From JAMXLO01 sp963749575 (GTDB lineage: Bacteria; Pseudomonadota; Alphaproteobacteria; Acetobacterales; Acetobacteraceae): 64,000 nt of DNA. Both the position numbers and the translations under genes were made by a program. Shown one piece after another: positions 54,374 through 63,381 of the stretch (position 1 is the stretch's first letter; every line of letters begins with the position of its first letter). The notes beneath the pieces were generated by a model. It saw only the letters and a list, made by a program, of their open reading frames with translations, ran no database searches and was not told where the DNA came from. Location of the stretch: NCBI GenBank assembly GCA_963749575.1, contig CAVVNM010000012.1, positions 62,001-126,000 on the forward strand. The letters run 5' to 3'.

Positions 54374-55417
54374 CTATTCCGCCGCCAACTCCAGCTTCGG
54401 CTCCGCCGCCAGCAGCCGCTCCACGGTACGGCGCATGTGCAGACGAACCGCGTCGCTGGCGATGTCCACCAAACCGGCCTCGCCCAACTCGCCGAGCCGC
54501 ATCTGCTGGGCCTCGACCATCTCCTTATCCTCGAGGAATGCGGCGGCGACCTGGTCGAAGAACTGCTCGGTTGCCATCGGGTCATCCTGGCGGAAACCGT
54601 TCGCGGCCGACCAGAAATAGAAGCACGAAGTGTCGGTCTCCGGCGTCAAACCATGGTACAGGCGGAATGCCAGCCTGCTGTCGGAGGTGTCGCCGCCGCG
54701 GTAGCCACCGGCATCGGTCGCACCAGTCCATTGCAGCACCGAGCCGGGTGCGACGAATTCGAACCGCTGGCAACGGTCGATGCGTCCCTCGAAGCCGACC
54801 GCTTTCACATAGGTCGGCGGCGGGATCGAGTTCAGCATCCAACGGGTGAACCTGACGCCGAGTGGCGTGCGCTCGGTTTCCATCTTCGCCTCGACATGCG
54901 CCGAGGGATTGCCGCCGATGGTCGAGGTGTGGATGTAGCCGAGATGCGTCAGGTCCATCAGGTTGTCCACCATCAGCATGGCGGCTGCCTTGATCGGGTA
55001 CATGGTGTGCTTGTGTGGCCAGTTGACTGCATCGTTGTGGTACGGCCAGCGCACGATCTTCTCGGGATCGGCGTTCGCCGGATCGCCCATCCAGATCCAC
55101 ACGAAGGCATCCTGCTCGACCACCGGGAAGCTGCGCACGCGCGTGCGGTCGACGATGCGGTCCTGACCGGGTACGCGTACGCACGCGCCCGAATGATCGA
55201 AGATCAGCCCGTGGTAACCGCATTGCAGGCCTTCCTCGACAACCTTTCCCATGTGCAGCGGCGCGCCTCGGTGGCAGCACATGTCCACCAGGGCGGCGGC
55301 ACGGTGGTGGCGGTCGCGGTACAGCACAACGGGTTCGTTGCAGATCCGGCGGGCCAGTGGCTGGTCGCTGATCTCGTCAGCCCAGGCAGCGACGTACCAG
55401 GCGTTGCGGATGAACAT
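54374..55417 (-). CDS. Rieske non-heme iron oxygenase (VanA-like)
   Basis: A 347-residue oxygenase alpha subunit. The Rieske [2Fe-2S] ligands are in MCCHRGAPLHMGKV and LQCGYHGLIFD (residues 45-75), with the mononuclear iron His-His-Asp region in VDNLMDLTHLGYIH around 150. This layout matches vanillate demethylase/aromatic ring oxygenase components, which need a separate reductase that is not found in the window. GGGAGG lies 6 bases before the ATG. The substrate is unknown. Confidence 0.9.
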   Translation of the reverse strand: MFIRNAWYVAAWADEISDQPLARRICNEPVVLYRDRHHRAAALVDMCCHRGAPLHMGKVVEEGLQCGYHGLIFDHSGACVRVPGQDRIVDRTRVRSFPVVEQDAFVWIWMGDPANADPEKIVRWPYHNDAVNWPHKHTMYPIKAAAMLMVDNLMDLTHLGYIHTSTIGGNPSAHVEAKMETERTPLGVRFTRWMLNSIPPPTYVKAVGFEGRIDRCQRFEFVAPGSVLQWTGATDAGGYRGGDTSDSRLAFRLYHGLTPETDTSCFYFWSAANGFRQDDPMATEQFFDQVAAAFLEDKEMVEAQQMRLGELGEAGLVDIASDAVRLHMRRTVERLLAAEPKLELAAE

Positions 55418-55472
55418 CGGTGCCTCCCATGCGGCGGTTGCCGGAATTGAAGTCATCGCACAGGCGGCGAAG

Positions 55473-56672
55473 TCAAGCGGATGTCCGCCGTACCGCGAGC
55501 GACAGCGCCGCCTGCCCAAGCAGTGCGGACGCCAGCAGCACCACCGCAACGGTGAATACCGAGCCCGGCCGCCATGCCTCGACGATGACGGTGCACAGCG
55601 CGCCGTACATCATCTGGGTAAACCCGTACAGACCTGACGCGGATCCGATCGCGCGCGGGTTGACGCTGATCGCGCCGCTCAGCGCGAACGGGCTCGCCAT
55701 GCCGGCGCCGATCATGAACACCACGATGGGCGCGATCACCGACACCACGTTCAGCCAACCGGTAAGATCGGCCAGCATGAAGAGCGCCGCCCCGACGATG
55801 GTGATGGAATTGGCCAGGCGCAGCGCCATCCGCGGCCTGATCCGTCCGGCCAGCCGGTTCGCTGACAGGCCGCCCGCGGCCACTCCCGCCATCAGCAGCA
55901 GGTAGTAGAGGCCAACGCGCTCTGTCGGCTGGTGCAGCAGATCGACCAGGATGAAAGGCGAGGCTGCCATGAACGCGTAGAACGATGTGGTGGTGCAAGC
56001 GCCACCCAGCACGTAGCCGCAGAACGCCGGTGACCGGAACAGCCGCAGCGCGCCCAGGAGCAGCGAAGCTCGCGGGCTCGACTGCAGCGCATTGGTCTCC
56101 GGCAGCAGCAGCACGGCGAATGCCAGCGTCACCGCCCCGACGATCGCCAGCAGCGCGAAGGCGGCGCGCCAGCCGATCCAGGCGGTGGCATAGCCGCCGA
56201 GCACCGGCGCGATCGCGGGGGCGGCCGACATCACCAGCGTCAGCATGGCGAGTTGCGCTGTCGCGCGGTCCGGTGCCGCGGCATCGCGCACAATCGCTCG
56301 CCCCAGCACCAGGCCGGCGCACGCGCCGATCGACTGCATGATGCGCGCGATCACCAGGGTCCAGGCATTCGGAGCGGCGGTGGTGGCGATGCCGGCCAGC
56401 GTGAACAGCGTCAGCCCGGCCAGCAGCACCGGCCGCCGGCCGAGCCGGTCGGACACCGGCCCATATAGCAACTGGCCGATCGCGAGGCCGATGAGGTACA
56501 GCGTGATGGTAAGCTGGATCGTGCCGGCCGAGACCCCCAGCGCCCGAGCGGTCTCGGGGAGCGCGGGTATGATCAGGTGCATCCCGAGCGTGCCGCAGGC
56601 GGTGATCGCCACGATCAGCACGAAGGGTGCGCGGTCCCCTCTGCCGTAAGGCGGCGTTCTATGCCACTGCAT
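55473..56672 (-). CDS. MFS efflux transporter, Bcr/CflA type
   Basis: A 399-residue transporter with twelve helices. Motif A, GQLLYGPVSDRLGRRPVLL, is present near 60, and helix 5 has VLGGYATAWIGWRAAF. The first part (FVLIVAITACGTLGMHLIIPALPE) fits the Bcr/CflA drug-efflux group. The ATG at 56672 is preceded by AGGAAA. It reads toward the Rieske gene with a 55-base gap, and diverges from another MFS gene. Confidence 0.88.
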   Translation of the reverse strand: MQWHRTPPYGRGDRAPFVLIVAITACGTLGMHLIIPALPETARALGVSAGTIQLTITLYLIGLAIGQLLYGPVSDRLGRRPVLLAGLTLFTLAGIATTAAPNAWTLVIARIMQSIGACAGLVLGRAIVRDAAAPDRATAQLAMLTLVMSAAPAIAPVLGGYATAWIGWRAAFALLAIVGAVTLAFAVLLLPETNALQSSPRASLLLGALRLFRSPAFCGYVLGGACTTTSFYAFMAASPFILVDLLHQPTERVGLYYLLLMAGVAAGGLSANRLAGRIRPRMALRLANSITIVGAALFMLADLTGWLNVVSVIAPIVVFMIGAGMASPFALSGAISVNPRAIGSASGLYGFTQMMYGALCTVIVEAWRPGSVFTVAVVLLASALLGQAALSLAVRRTSA

Positions 56673-56701
56673 GCCGAGCTGTTTCCTGTCGGGGCCGATC
56701 G

Positions 56702-57919
56702 ATGGCGATGCCAAGCACGGATGCAAGCGCGCTGCCAACCGGCGCGCGTGAACGGCGTTGGAGCCTGGCGGCGGCGATCGCGTCGGTCACTGTGTTCGGC
56801 CTCAGCGTAGGTCAGGCGGCGCCGCTGCTGCCGCTGCTGCTGGAGCAGCGCGGGGTCGACGTGACGCTGAACGGGTTGAATGCCGCCGCCACATTTGTCG
56901 GCGTGATGGTCGGGCCGCTGTTGGCGCCGCGCCTGGTCCGGCGGTTCGGCATCCGCAAGTTCCTGCTGATCTGCTTCGCCCTCGACATCGTGCTGTTCCT
57001 GGCGATGAAGGTGCTCGACAGCATCGTCGCCTGGTTCGTACTGCGCGCCGTGCTGGGCATGGTCGGGTCGGCCATCTTCACGACCGGAGAGGCCTGGATC
57101 AATCAGTTCGCTGGCGATACCGGGCGCGGTCGCATTATTGGTCTGTATGCCGCTGCGCTTTCGGCCGGGTTCGGAATCGGGCCGCTGATCCTGTCACTGA
57201 CCGGCATCGAGGGATGGCCGCCGTTCCTGGTCAACGCGGCAATCAGCGCGCTGGCGGCGCTGCCGTTGCTCGGTGCCGGCGATACGTCGCGGGGGTTCGG
57301 TCAGGAACCAGTCGATGGACCGCTGAGCATGTTCGCGCGCGCGCCAATCATACTCGGGACCGTCGCGGCGTTCGGACTATTTGAGGCAGCGCTGATGACA
57401 CTGTTACCGATTTGGGGGGTTCGCAGCGGTCTGCCCGAGCGGCTCGCGGCGGCGACCCTGTCGGCGGTGTATACCGGCGCGATCGTGCTGCAGGTGCTGA
57501 TCGGCTGGCTGTCGGATCGCGTGTCGCGGCGGGCGGCACTCCGGCTGTGCGCTGCGGTGGGATTGGTGGGTGCGGTGCTGATCGCGGGGGTGTCCGCCTC
57601 ACCCGTGGTGCTGTTCGGACTGCTGTTCGTGTGGGGTGGTATCGCGTCAGGGATCTATCCGGTAGCGCTCAGCATGGCGGGTGACCGGTTCCGCGGCGGC
57701 GAGTTGGTGAGTGTCAATGCAGCGATGATCATGGCGTACGGGCTTGGTGCTCTCGTCGGCCCGCCGGTCGCCGGAGTGGCGATGGAAATCCGCAATCCTC
57801 AAGGGTTGCTGTGGCTGTTCGTGGTGCTGTTCGCGGGGCTGCTGGCGGCATCGCTGCGGCTCCGATCACTCGCGGGACGGATCTCACGGAGCAGCGCAGA
57901 GCGCAGGAAATGCCCCTGA
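56702..57919 (+). CDS. MFS transporter
   Basis: A 405-residue transporter with twelve predicted helices. It carries LLLEQRGVDVTLNGLNAAATFVG at the start and the motif LAPRLVRRFGIRKFL between helices 2 and 3, a fair match to MFS motif A; a second basic loop, SDRVSRRAAL, separates later helices. It belongs to the general sugar/drug group of the family and its substrate is unknown. It diverges from the Bcr-type MFS gene. Confidence 0.85.
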   Translation: MAMPSTDASALPTGARERRWSLAAAIASVTVFGLSVGQAAPLLPLLLEQRGVDVTLNGLNAAATFVGVMVGPLLAPRLVRRFGIRKFLLICFALDIVLFLAMKVLDSIVAWFVLRAVLGMVGSAIFTTGEAWINQFAGDTGRGRIIGLYAAALSAGFGIGPLILSLTGIEGWPPFLVNAAISALAALPLLGAGDTSRGFGQEPVDGPLSMFARAPIILGTVAAFGLFEAALMTLLPIWGVRSGLPERLAAATLSAVYTGAIVLQVLIGWLSDRVSRRAALRLCAAVGLVGAVLIAGVSASPVVLFGLLFVWGGIASGIYPVALSMAGDRFRGGELVSVNAAMIMAYGLGALVGPPVAGVAMEIRNPQGLLWLFVVLFAGLLAASLRLRSLAGRISRSSAERRKCP

Positions 57920-58112
57920 TGCGAGCGCGGGCATCGGTCACTGCCGCGACCCGCTGCCGTGTGACGTCAGTCATATCCAGGTTGCCGCGCCATGTTTATG
58001 CTGCGGCCTTGCCGGCGTTGCGAACGTCAGCGACGGTACTCGAGCTGCAAGGCCTGCACTCATGGTTGGATGATGATGCAGGTTGCCCTGCAACCAGACG
58101 GAGAGGCGAGTG

Positions 58113-58737
58113 ATGGATCCGTGGTGGAGCGAAGCGACCAATTTGCAGTTTGCCACGCAGGACGGCGGCGCATATGTCGGTGGACCATTCAGGGGCGTGA
58201 TACATACGACCGAGTTCAAGACTTACACGCCGTCGACCACCAGTTACTATGGGCATCACAATCCGCCGCATTTCACCCTGGCAATGGAGCGTCAGGAAGC
58301 CAGGTTCTATCAACATTTCCCAATAACTGTTGCGGCGCGTGCACTGGAACATAATGCGGGCACTGCCCAGACAAATCAGCAATCCGCGATCCAGATCGAG
58401 CTCGCGTGGAAGGCTGCCGAAATAGCCGACCTGCCTGAAGCGATGCTCGAAAGACTTTGGGACTGGATGCGATGGGCTGAGACCCAGGCCGGCATAAAAT
58501 CCTGGCAGTACCAGCAAATTTGTCGGTGAAGTGGACGCCAAGGGGTACGACAGCTCGTCACGCATGAGTGACGACGAATGGCTGGCCTATAACGGATGGT
58601 GTGGCCACCAGCACGTTCCCGGCAACCGCCATTGGGATCCCGGGAAGTTGGACGTCGGCCGATTGCTCCGGATCACACGCCCAGGCACGCCGCCGCGATG
58701 CGAGGTCGCAGGGTGGTTCGGAGTGAACGCCATGTAG
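58113..58737 (+). CDS. N-acetylmuramoyl-L-alanine amidase-like protein, frameshifted
   Basis: The first frame (from the ATG at 58113, GAGAGGCGAG upstream) contains FRGVIHTTEF, FTLAMERQEARFYQHFP and NQQSAIQIELAWKAAEI, the T7-lysozyme/amidase_2 fold with its zinc His in VIHTTE. It ends in a stop at about 58529. The next frame carries KFVGEVDAKGYDSS, MSDDEWLAYNGWCGHQHVPGN and RHWDPGKLD, where the other zinc ligands are expected. One inserted base near 58515 joins them into 207 residues. A peptidoglycan amidase or recognition function is likely; no signal peptide is seen. Confidence 0.7.
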
Positions 58738-58795
58738 CACCGGTCTGTGGCTGGACCGTTGCCTGGCCAGAACGCGCCGGCTGTCCCGTGAGCGC

Positions 58796-59692
58796 CTACA
58801 GCAGATCGGCGACCGCGGCCTGGTACCGAGTAACAGCTGTCAGGTGCTCGGCCGCGCTTCGGCCGTCGATACGCTTGTGGTGGCCGCTCACATACGTGGT
58901 GTGCGCCGTCACGTGGGTGACACCGGCCTGTTTCCAGAACGCGAACTCGCGCCGCCAGTCGTCCTCATTGCCGCTGCCGAGTGAGGTCCACACCTCGATC
59001 CCCATCGCCGCCGGATCGCGTCCCGCCTCGCGCGTCAGCCGGCGCAACTTGTCGAATGCCGCCAGCGCGGCGTCGCCGGCCGGATAGGCCAGCGGCATGA
59101 ACCCGTCGCCATACTTCGCGGCGCGACGGAAAGTCGCCTCGGCATGTCCGCCGTACCAGATCGGCACGCGACCCGATGCCGGGCGTGGGTTGATGCCGGC
59201 ATCCTCGATGCGATGGAATGCACCGGTGAAATCCACGTGTTGCTGCGCCCACAGCGCCTGCATCACGCGTACCTGCTCTTCCGACCGCTTGCCGCGGTTG
59301 TGAAAATCCTCGTTCAGGCCGACGAACTCCACCTCGTTCCAACCCACGCCGATGCCGAGACGGAAACGGCCGTCGCACAGGACGTCCAGGCTTGCCGCCT
59401 GCTTCGCCACCAGCACCGCCTGGCGCTGCGCGAGGATCAGTACCCCGACGGCAAAGCCGATGCGCTGCGTGCAGCCGGCGAGGAAGCCGAACAGCACAAA
59501 CGGGTCGTGGTACGGATTGGCGGTGGTGCCGACGCGGCGACCGGCATGGTCTGCCGTCGGATTGACGCCCAGTACATGGTCGGGCGCCACCAGATAGGAA
59601 TAGCCGAGACCCTCGGCTGCCTGCGCGTAATCGCGGATGACCGACGGTCCGGTGCCGATATCGACCACCGGCAGTGATGCTCCAAGCTTCAT
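58796..59692 (-). CDS. LLM-class oxidoreductase, F420-type
   Basis: A 298-residue luciferase-like protein, relative of the one at 45.1 kb: YSYLVAPDHVLGV, IGFAVGVLILAQRQAVLVAKQAASLDVL, FRLGIGVGWNEVEFVGL and VPIWYGGHAEATFRRAAKYGDG. The coenzyme may be F420 or FMN. The start at 59692 is chosen because GGAG lies 8 bases upstream; an ATG two codons earlier is too close to it. No close gene shares its direction. Confidence 0.9.
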   Translation of the reverse strand: MKLGASLPVVDIGTGPSVIRDYAQAAEGLGYSYLVAPDHVLGVNPTADHAGRRVGTTANPYHDPFVLFGFLAGCTQRIGFAVGVLILAQRQAVLVAKQAASLDVLCDGRFRLGIGVGWNEVEFVGLNEDFHNRGKRSEEQVRVMQALWAQQHVDFTGAFHRIEDAGINPRPASGRVPIWYGGHAEATFRRAAKYGDGFMPLAYPAGDAALAAFDKLRRLTREAGRDPAAMGIEVWTSLGSGNEDDWRREFAFWKQAGVTHVTAHTTYVSGHHKRIDGRSAAEHLTAVTRYQAAVADLL

Positions 59693-60149
59693 GCACATTG
59701 CTCCTGGAATGATAGCCTGACGGTAGCCGGGTTAGCGGAAGTTTACACCCAGCACCGCAACGCGGCCGCTCGGCATCGAGCGAGCAGAACGCGCGGGCCG
59801 CATCCCTCAGGCAGCCGGCGCAGGCCGGGGGGCCCGAAACGGGTCAGGGGCAGTCTCTGCCGCGCCGTCATCCCACCGGACAGCGCGGTCGTTTCTCGCG
59901 GCGCGCGGAACACGGCCACGTCAGGAGGCCGGCACAATCCCAGTTCAGCTTGCGTTCAGTTGCGGCGGCTGCATGGCGTTCGTGGGCAGCAACTTGCCCC
60001 GGACCAACCACGAGCCGGCCACACAACGCGAGGGGTCGTTTGACGGACCCCGGACGGTTTGCCATAAGCTGGTCCCCAAAGACACTTGCGAAAGCAACCA
60101 AACTCGGCCGGCGCCTTGGCGGGCGGCCAACAGGGAAGGAAGGACGGAC
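59693..60149. other. 457-bp gap before the ABC transporter operon
   Basis: No gene. It holds the promoter listed below and is otherwise GC-rich without evident repeats. Confidence 0.6.
60040..60068 (+). promoter_or_regulatory. Sigma-70-like promoter of the ABC transporter operon
   Basis: TTGACG (60040-60045), a 17-base spacer and CATAAG (60063-60068): five of six and four of six matches to the consensus hexamers with ideal spacing. It lies 82 bases before the solute-binding protein ATG. Confidence 0.55.
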
Positions 60150-61526
60150 ATGCGGAAGGTAGGCCGGCGTTCGGTGCTTGGGGGAACTCTGGGTCTGGCT
60201 GCGGCCGGGACCCTGGGACGCCCGTACATTGCCAATGCCCAGGCAAAGACGGCGGTCTGCTGGATCAATCAGGGCTTCATTCCGGAGGAGGATGAGGCCA
60301 TGAAGAAGGTCTGCGAAGACTACATGAAGGCGAGCGGCAACAAGCTCGACTACAGCATCATGCCGTTCATGGCGTTGAATCAGAAGACGATATCTGCGCT
60401 GACCAGCGGGGACGTTCCGGATCTGTTTTTCGAGGACGCGCCGTCATCGATCCTGCCGCAGAACGCCTGGGACGATAAGATCGTCGACGTCAGCGACGTG
60501 GTCGCTCCCTACGAATCGCAGCTTTCGGAAACCGCCAAGCTCGGCTCCACCTTCTATAACAAGGCCGAGAAGAAGCGCAGCTACTACCTGTGCCCGATCA
60601 AGCAGGGCGCGACGCCGTTCCACATCTGGGGCGACCTGGTCGAGAAGGCTGGGCTCAAGATGTCGGAAATCCCCAAGGAATGGGACGGGATCTGGACCTA
60701 CCTCAAGCAGGCTCAGGCGCCGCTGCGCGCCAAGGGGATGCGGAAGTTGTATGCCTGCGGCCTGCAGATCACCACGGTCGGACCGAACGACGGCAACAAC
60801 GTATTCACGCATTTCCTGATCGCCAATGGCGGTGAGGGCATCATCACGCCGGACGGCAAGCTGCACACCGACGATCCGAAGATCCGCGAGGCGGCGATCA
60901 AGTCGGTCGAGTTCATGACCAACCTCTACAAGGAAGGCGTGGTGCCGCCGGAGGCGCTGAGCTGGAACGATGCCGACGACAACAACGGCTTCCACGAGAA
61001 GCTGTTCATGATGGATTTCGACGGCACGCTCTCGACCGAGCTGGCGATGATCAAGGACAAGCAGGCGTTCTTCCACGACATGCAGACCTTGGCGCCGGTG
61101 AACAAGAACGATGGCACGCCGATGAAGACCCAGATCAACGCCGGCGGCGGCTTCATTCCGAAGGGTGCCAAGGGCGTCGAGGTTGCCAAGGACTTCATGA
61201 AATATTTCATGCAGCCGAAGGTGATGAACGAGAACCTGAAGGGTGGCCTGGGTCGGTGGGTGCCGGCGATCCCGCAGGCCGTGAAGGACGACCCGTGGTG
61301 GCTCAACAGCGGCCTGCCGCCCGTGACGCCCTATGTCAATGAGGCGGTGTTCAACCCGACCCTGCCCGTCTATGAGGGGTACACCCCTGCCTGGGGTCAG
61401 GCCAACGCTGAGCAGCTCTGGGGCCAAGCGCATGCCGACGTGATCAAGAACGGCATGAAGGTGGCCGACGCGGTCGATAAGGCGTTCAAGCGGTGCAACG
61501 AGATCTTCGCGAAGGTCGTTTTGTAA
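60150..61526 (+). CDS. ABC sugar transporter, extracellular solute-binding protein
   Basis: A 458-residue family 1 solute-binding protein. It begins with a twin-arginine-type signal, VGRRSVLGGTLGLAAAG, and the mature part has SALTSGDVPDLFFEDAP, IPKEWDGIWTYLKQAQ, and a C-terminal domain with YTPAWGQANAEQLWGQ. This fits periplasmic sugar or polyol receptors. GGAAGGA lies 8 bases before the ATG. It is the first gene of the operon, and the cognate permeases follow within 16 bases. An ATP-binding subunit is not in the window. Confidence 0.92.
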   Translation: MRKVGRRSVLGGTLGLAAAGTLGRPYIANAQAKTAVCWINQGFIPEEDEAMKKVCEDYMKASGNKLDYSIMPFMALNQKTISALTSGDVPDLFFEDAPSSILPQNAWDDKIVDVSDVVAPYESQLSETAKLGSTFYNKAEKKRSYYLCPIKQGATPFHIWGDLVEKAGLKMSEIPKEWDGIWTYLKQAQAPLRAKGMRKLYACGLQITTVGPNDGNNVFTHFLIANGGEGIITPDGKLHTDDPKIREAAIKSVEFMTNLYKEGVVPPEALSWNDADDNNGFHEKLFMMDFDGTLSTELAMIKDKQAFFHDMQTLAPVNKNDGTPMKTQINAGGGFIPKGAKGVEVAKDFMKYFMQPKVMNENLKGGLGRWVPAIPQAVKDDPWWLNSGLPPVTPYVNEAVFNPTLPVYEGYTPAWGQANAEQLWGQAHADVIKNGMKVADAVDKAFKRCNEIFAKVVL

Positions 61527-61542
61527 TCCGGGCGAGGCGAAC

Positions 61543-62460
61543 ATGAGCGTCACACAGCAGACACTTGCCGTCGGACGGGGCTTGGCGGCGACGCGTCCGG
61601 TGCGACGCGCATGGCACGCCGGACTGCAAGGTTCCGAACTGACCTGGGCGATCGCCTTTGCCGTGCCTTACGTCCTGGTGTTCTTCGCCTTCGTCGTCTA
61701 TCCGGTCTGCTACGGGCTCTGGCTCGGCGGCCAGTCAGAGCTCTACAGCCAACTGTTCGACGACCCCCGCTACCTGACCGCCGTGGTGAACACGCTGATC
61801 TACGTCGGGGTCGGCGTGAACCTGAAGATGGCCCTGGCCTTCCTGCTGTCGGGCTTCTTCATGCGCAAGCGGTGGTGGAACAAGGCGCTGCTGGTCGTGT
61901 TCATCCTGCCGTGGGCCACGCCGGCGCTGCCCGCCTACATATCGATCCACTGGTTGATGAACGGTCAGTGGGGCATGCTGAACAATGTCCTGTATCTGCT
62001 GTTCGGCATCGACGGCCCGATCTATCTGAATGACCGCTGGACGGGGCTCGCGGCCAACATCGGTGCCTATATCTGGAAGAACATGCCGTTCTGGACAGTG
62101 ATCCTGCTGGCCGGACGGATGGCGATCCCGCAGGAACTCTACGAGGCGGCCGAGGTCGATGGCGCCACCGGCCTGCGCCGGTTCAAGCATGTCACCCTGC
62201 CGCTGATGGCGAACCTGTATCTGGTCTGCATCCTGCTCGACACCATCTTTGCCCTCGGCGACTTCAACTCGACCTACTTCGTCTCCGGCGGCGGGCCGGC
62301 GATGTCCACCGAGGTGCTGGCCACACTGGGCATCCGCTATGCGTTCACCACCGCGCTGCCGCGCCTTGGCGTGGCGACGGTCATGACGGCGCTGCCCGTG
62401 CTGATCCCGCTCGTCATCATCCTGATGCGCAAGCTCCGCATAAAGGAGGGCCAGTTGTGA
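61543..62460 (+). CDS. ABC sugar transporter permease 1
   Basis: A 305-residue permease of the MalF/UgpA type. The signature EAA loop reads YEAAEVDGATGLRRFKHVTLPL near residues 205-226, which contacts the ATPase. Six helices are visible, from FAVPYVLVFFAFVVYPVCYGLWL to VMTALPVLIPLVIILM. Its TGA overlaps the GTG of permease 2 (GTGA), a coupling arrangement. A paralogue of this gene lies at the right end of the window. Confidence 0.93.
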   Translation: MSVTQQTLAVGRGLAATRPVRRAWHAGLQGSELTWAIAFAVPYVLVFFAFVVYPVCYGLWLGGQSELYSQLFDDPRYLTAVVNTLIYVGVGVNLKMALAFLLSGFFMRKRWWNKALLVVFILPWATPALPAYISIHWLMNGQWGMLNNVLYLLFGIDGPIYLNDRWTGLAANIGAYIWKNMPFWTVILLAGRMAIPQELYEAAEVDGATGLRRFKHVTLPLMANLYLVCILLDTIFALGDFNSTYFVSGGGPAMSTEVLATLGIRYAFTTALPRLGVATVMTALPVLIPLVIILMRKLRIKEGQL

Positions 62461-63348
62461 GCGCCACCACCGCGGGCCACCGCCGGATAGCCTCGCCGCT
62501 GTACTACCGGCTGCGGCGCTATGCGGTCGAAGCCGCATCGCATGGTGCTCGGCTTCGTTCTCGTCATCTGGTCGGTCACGCCGATCTACAACATGGTGAT
62601 GATCTCGCTGGACAGCCATAACGACATATTCAGTGGCCAGGTCTGGCCGGAGAACCCGTCGCTGGAGAGCTTCCGCGTCGTGGTGACCCAGGATTTCTGG
62701 TACCTCGCGCGGTTCTGGCATCAGTTCGGCAACAGCTTCTTCGTCGGCCTGATGACGATGTTCCTGACATTGGTCATCGGCTCGCTGGCGAGCTTCACGG
62801 TCGGGCGGATGCGTCTGCGCAATGGCTGGATGCTGAGCAATGCGGCGCTGATGACCTATGTGATTCCGGCGTCGTTCCTGGCGATCCCGCTGTATCGGAT
62901 CATGCAGATCTATGGGCTGACGAACAGCCTCTGGGCCGTGATCCTGTCGATCGTGACCTTCGCCACCCCGTATGCGATCTTCATCTTCTCGCAGTATGGC
63001 AAGTCGATCCCGATGGAACTCGACGAGTCGGCGCGCATCGATGGCGCCAATCCGTTCCAGATCTATTTCCGGATCTATCTGCCGTTGATGGCGCCGGCGC
63101 TGGTTGCCGTCGGCACCTATGCGCTGCTGCTGGCATGGAACGAGTATCTGTACAACTTCCTGATGCTGTCCACGCCGGAAAGCATGACCGTGGCGGTCGC
63201 ACTGGCGCAGTTTCTCAACAGCGATGAATCGCCGTGGAACTACATGATGGCGACCGCGATCATCTACGCGCTGCCGCCGCTGATCCTGTACTACGGGTTC
63301 CGCCGCTACATGGCGGCGGGTCTGACCATGGGTGGCGTCAAGGGATAG
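62457..63348 (+). CDS. ABC sugar transporter permease 2, frameshifted near its start
   Basis: A permease of the MalG/UgpE type with EAA loop LDESARIDGANPFQIYFRIYLPL and six helices. The GTG at 62457 overlaps the stop of permease 1 and encodes a typical cytoplasmic tail (RRIASPLYYRLRRYAVE). The membrane part is in another frame from about 62530. One extra base between 62515 and 62545 would give a 296-residue protein. Without a frameshift, the gene would have to start at the ATG at 62521, just ahead of the first helix. The first reading is preferred from the overlap. Confidence 0.82.
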
Positions 63349-63381
63349 GCGCCACCGCCGCGGCAACGCGGGAGCGTGACG

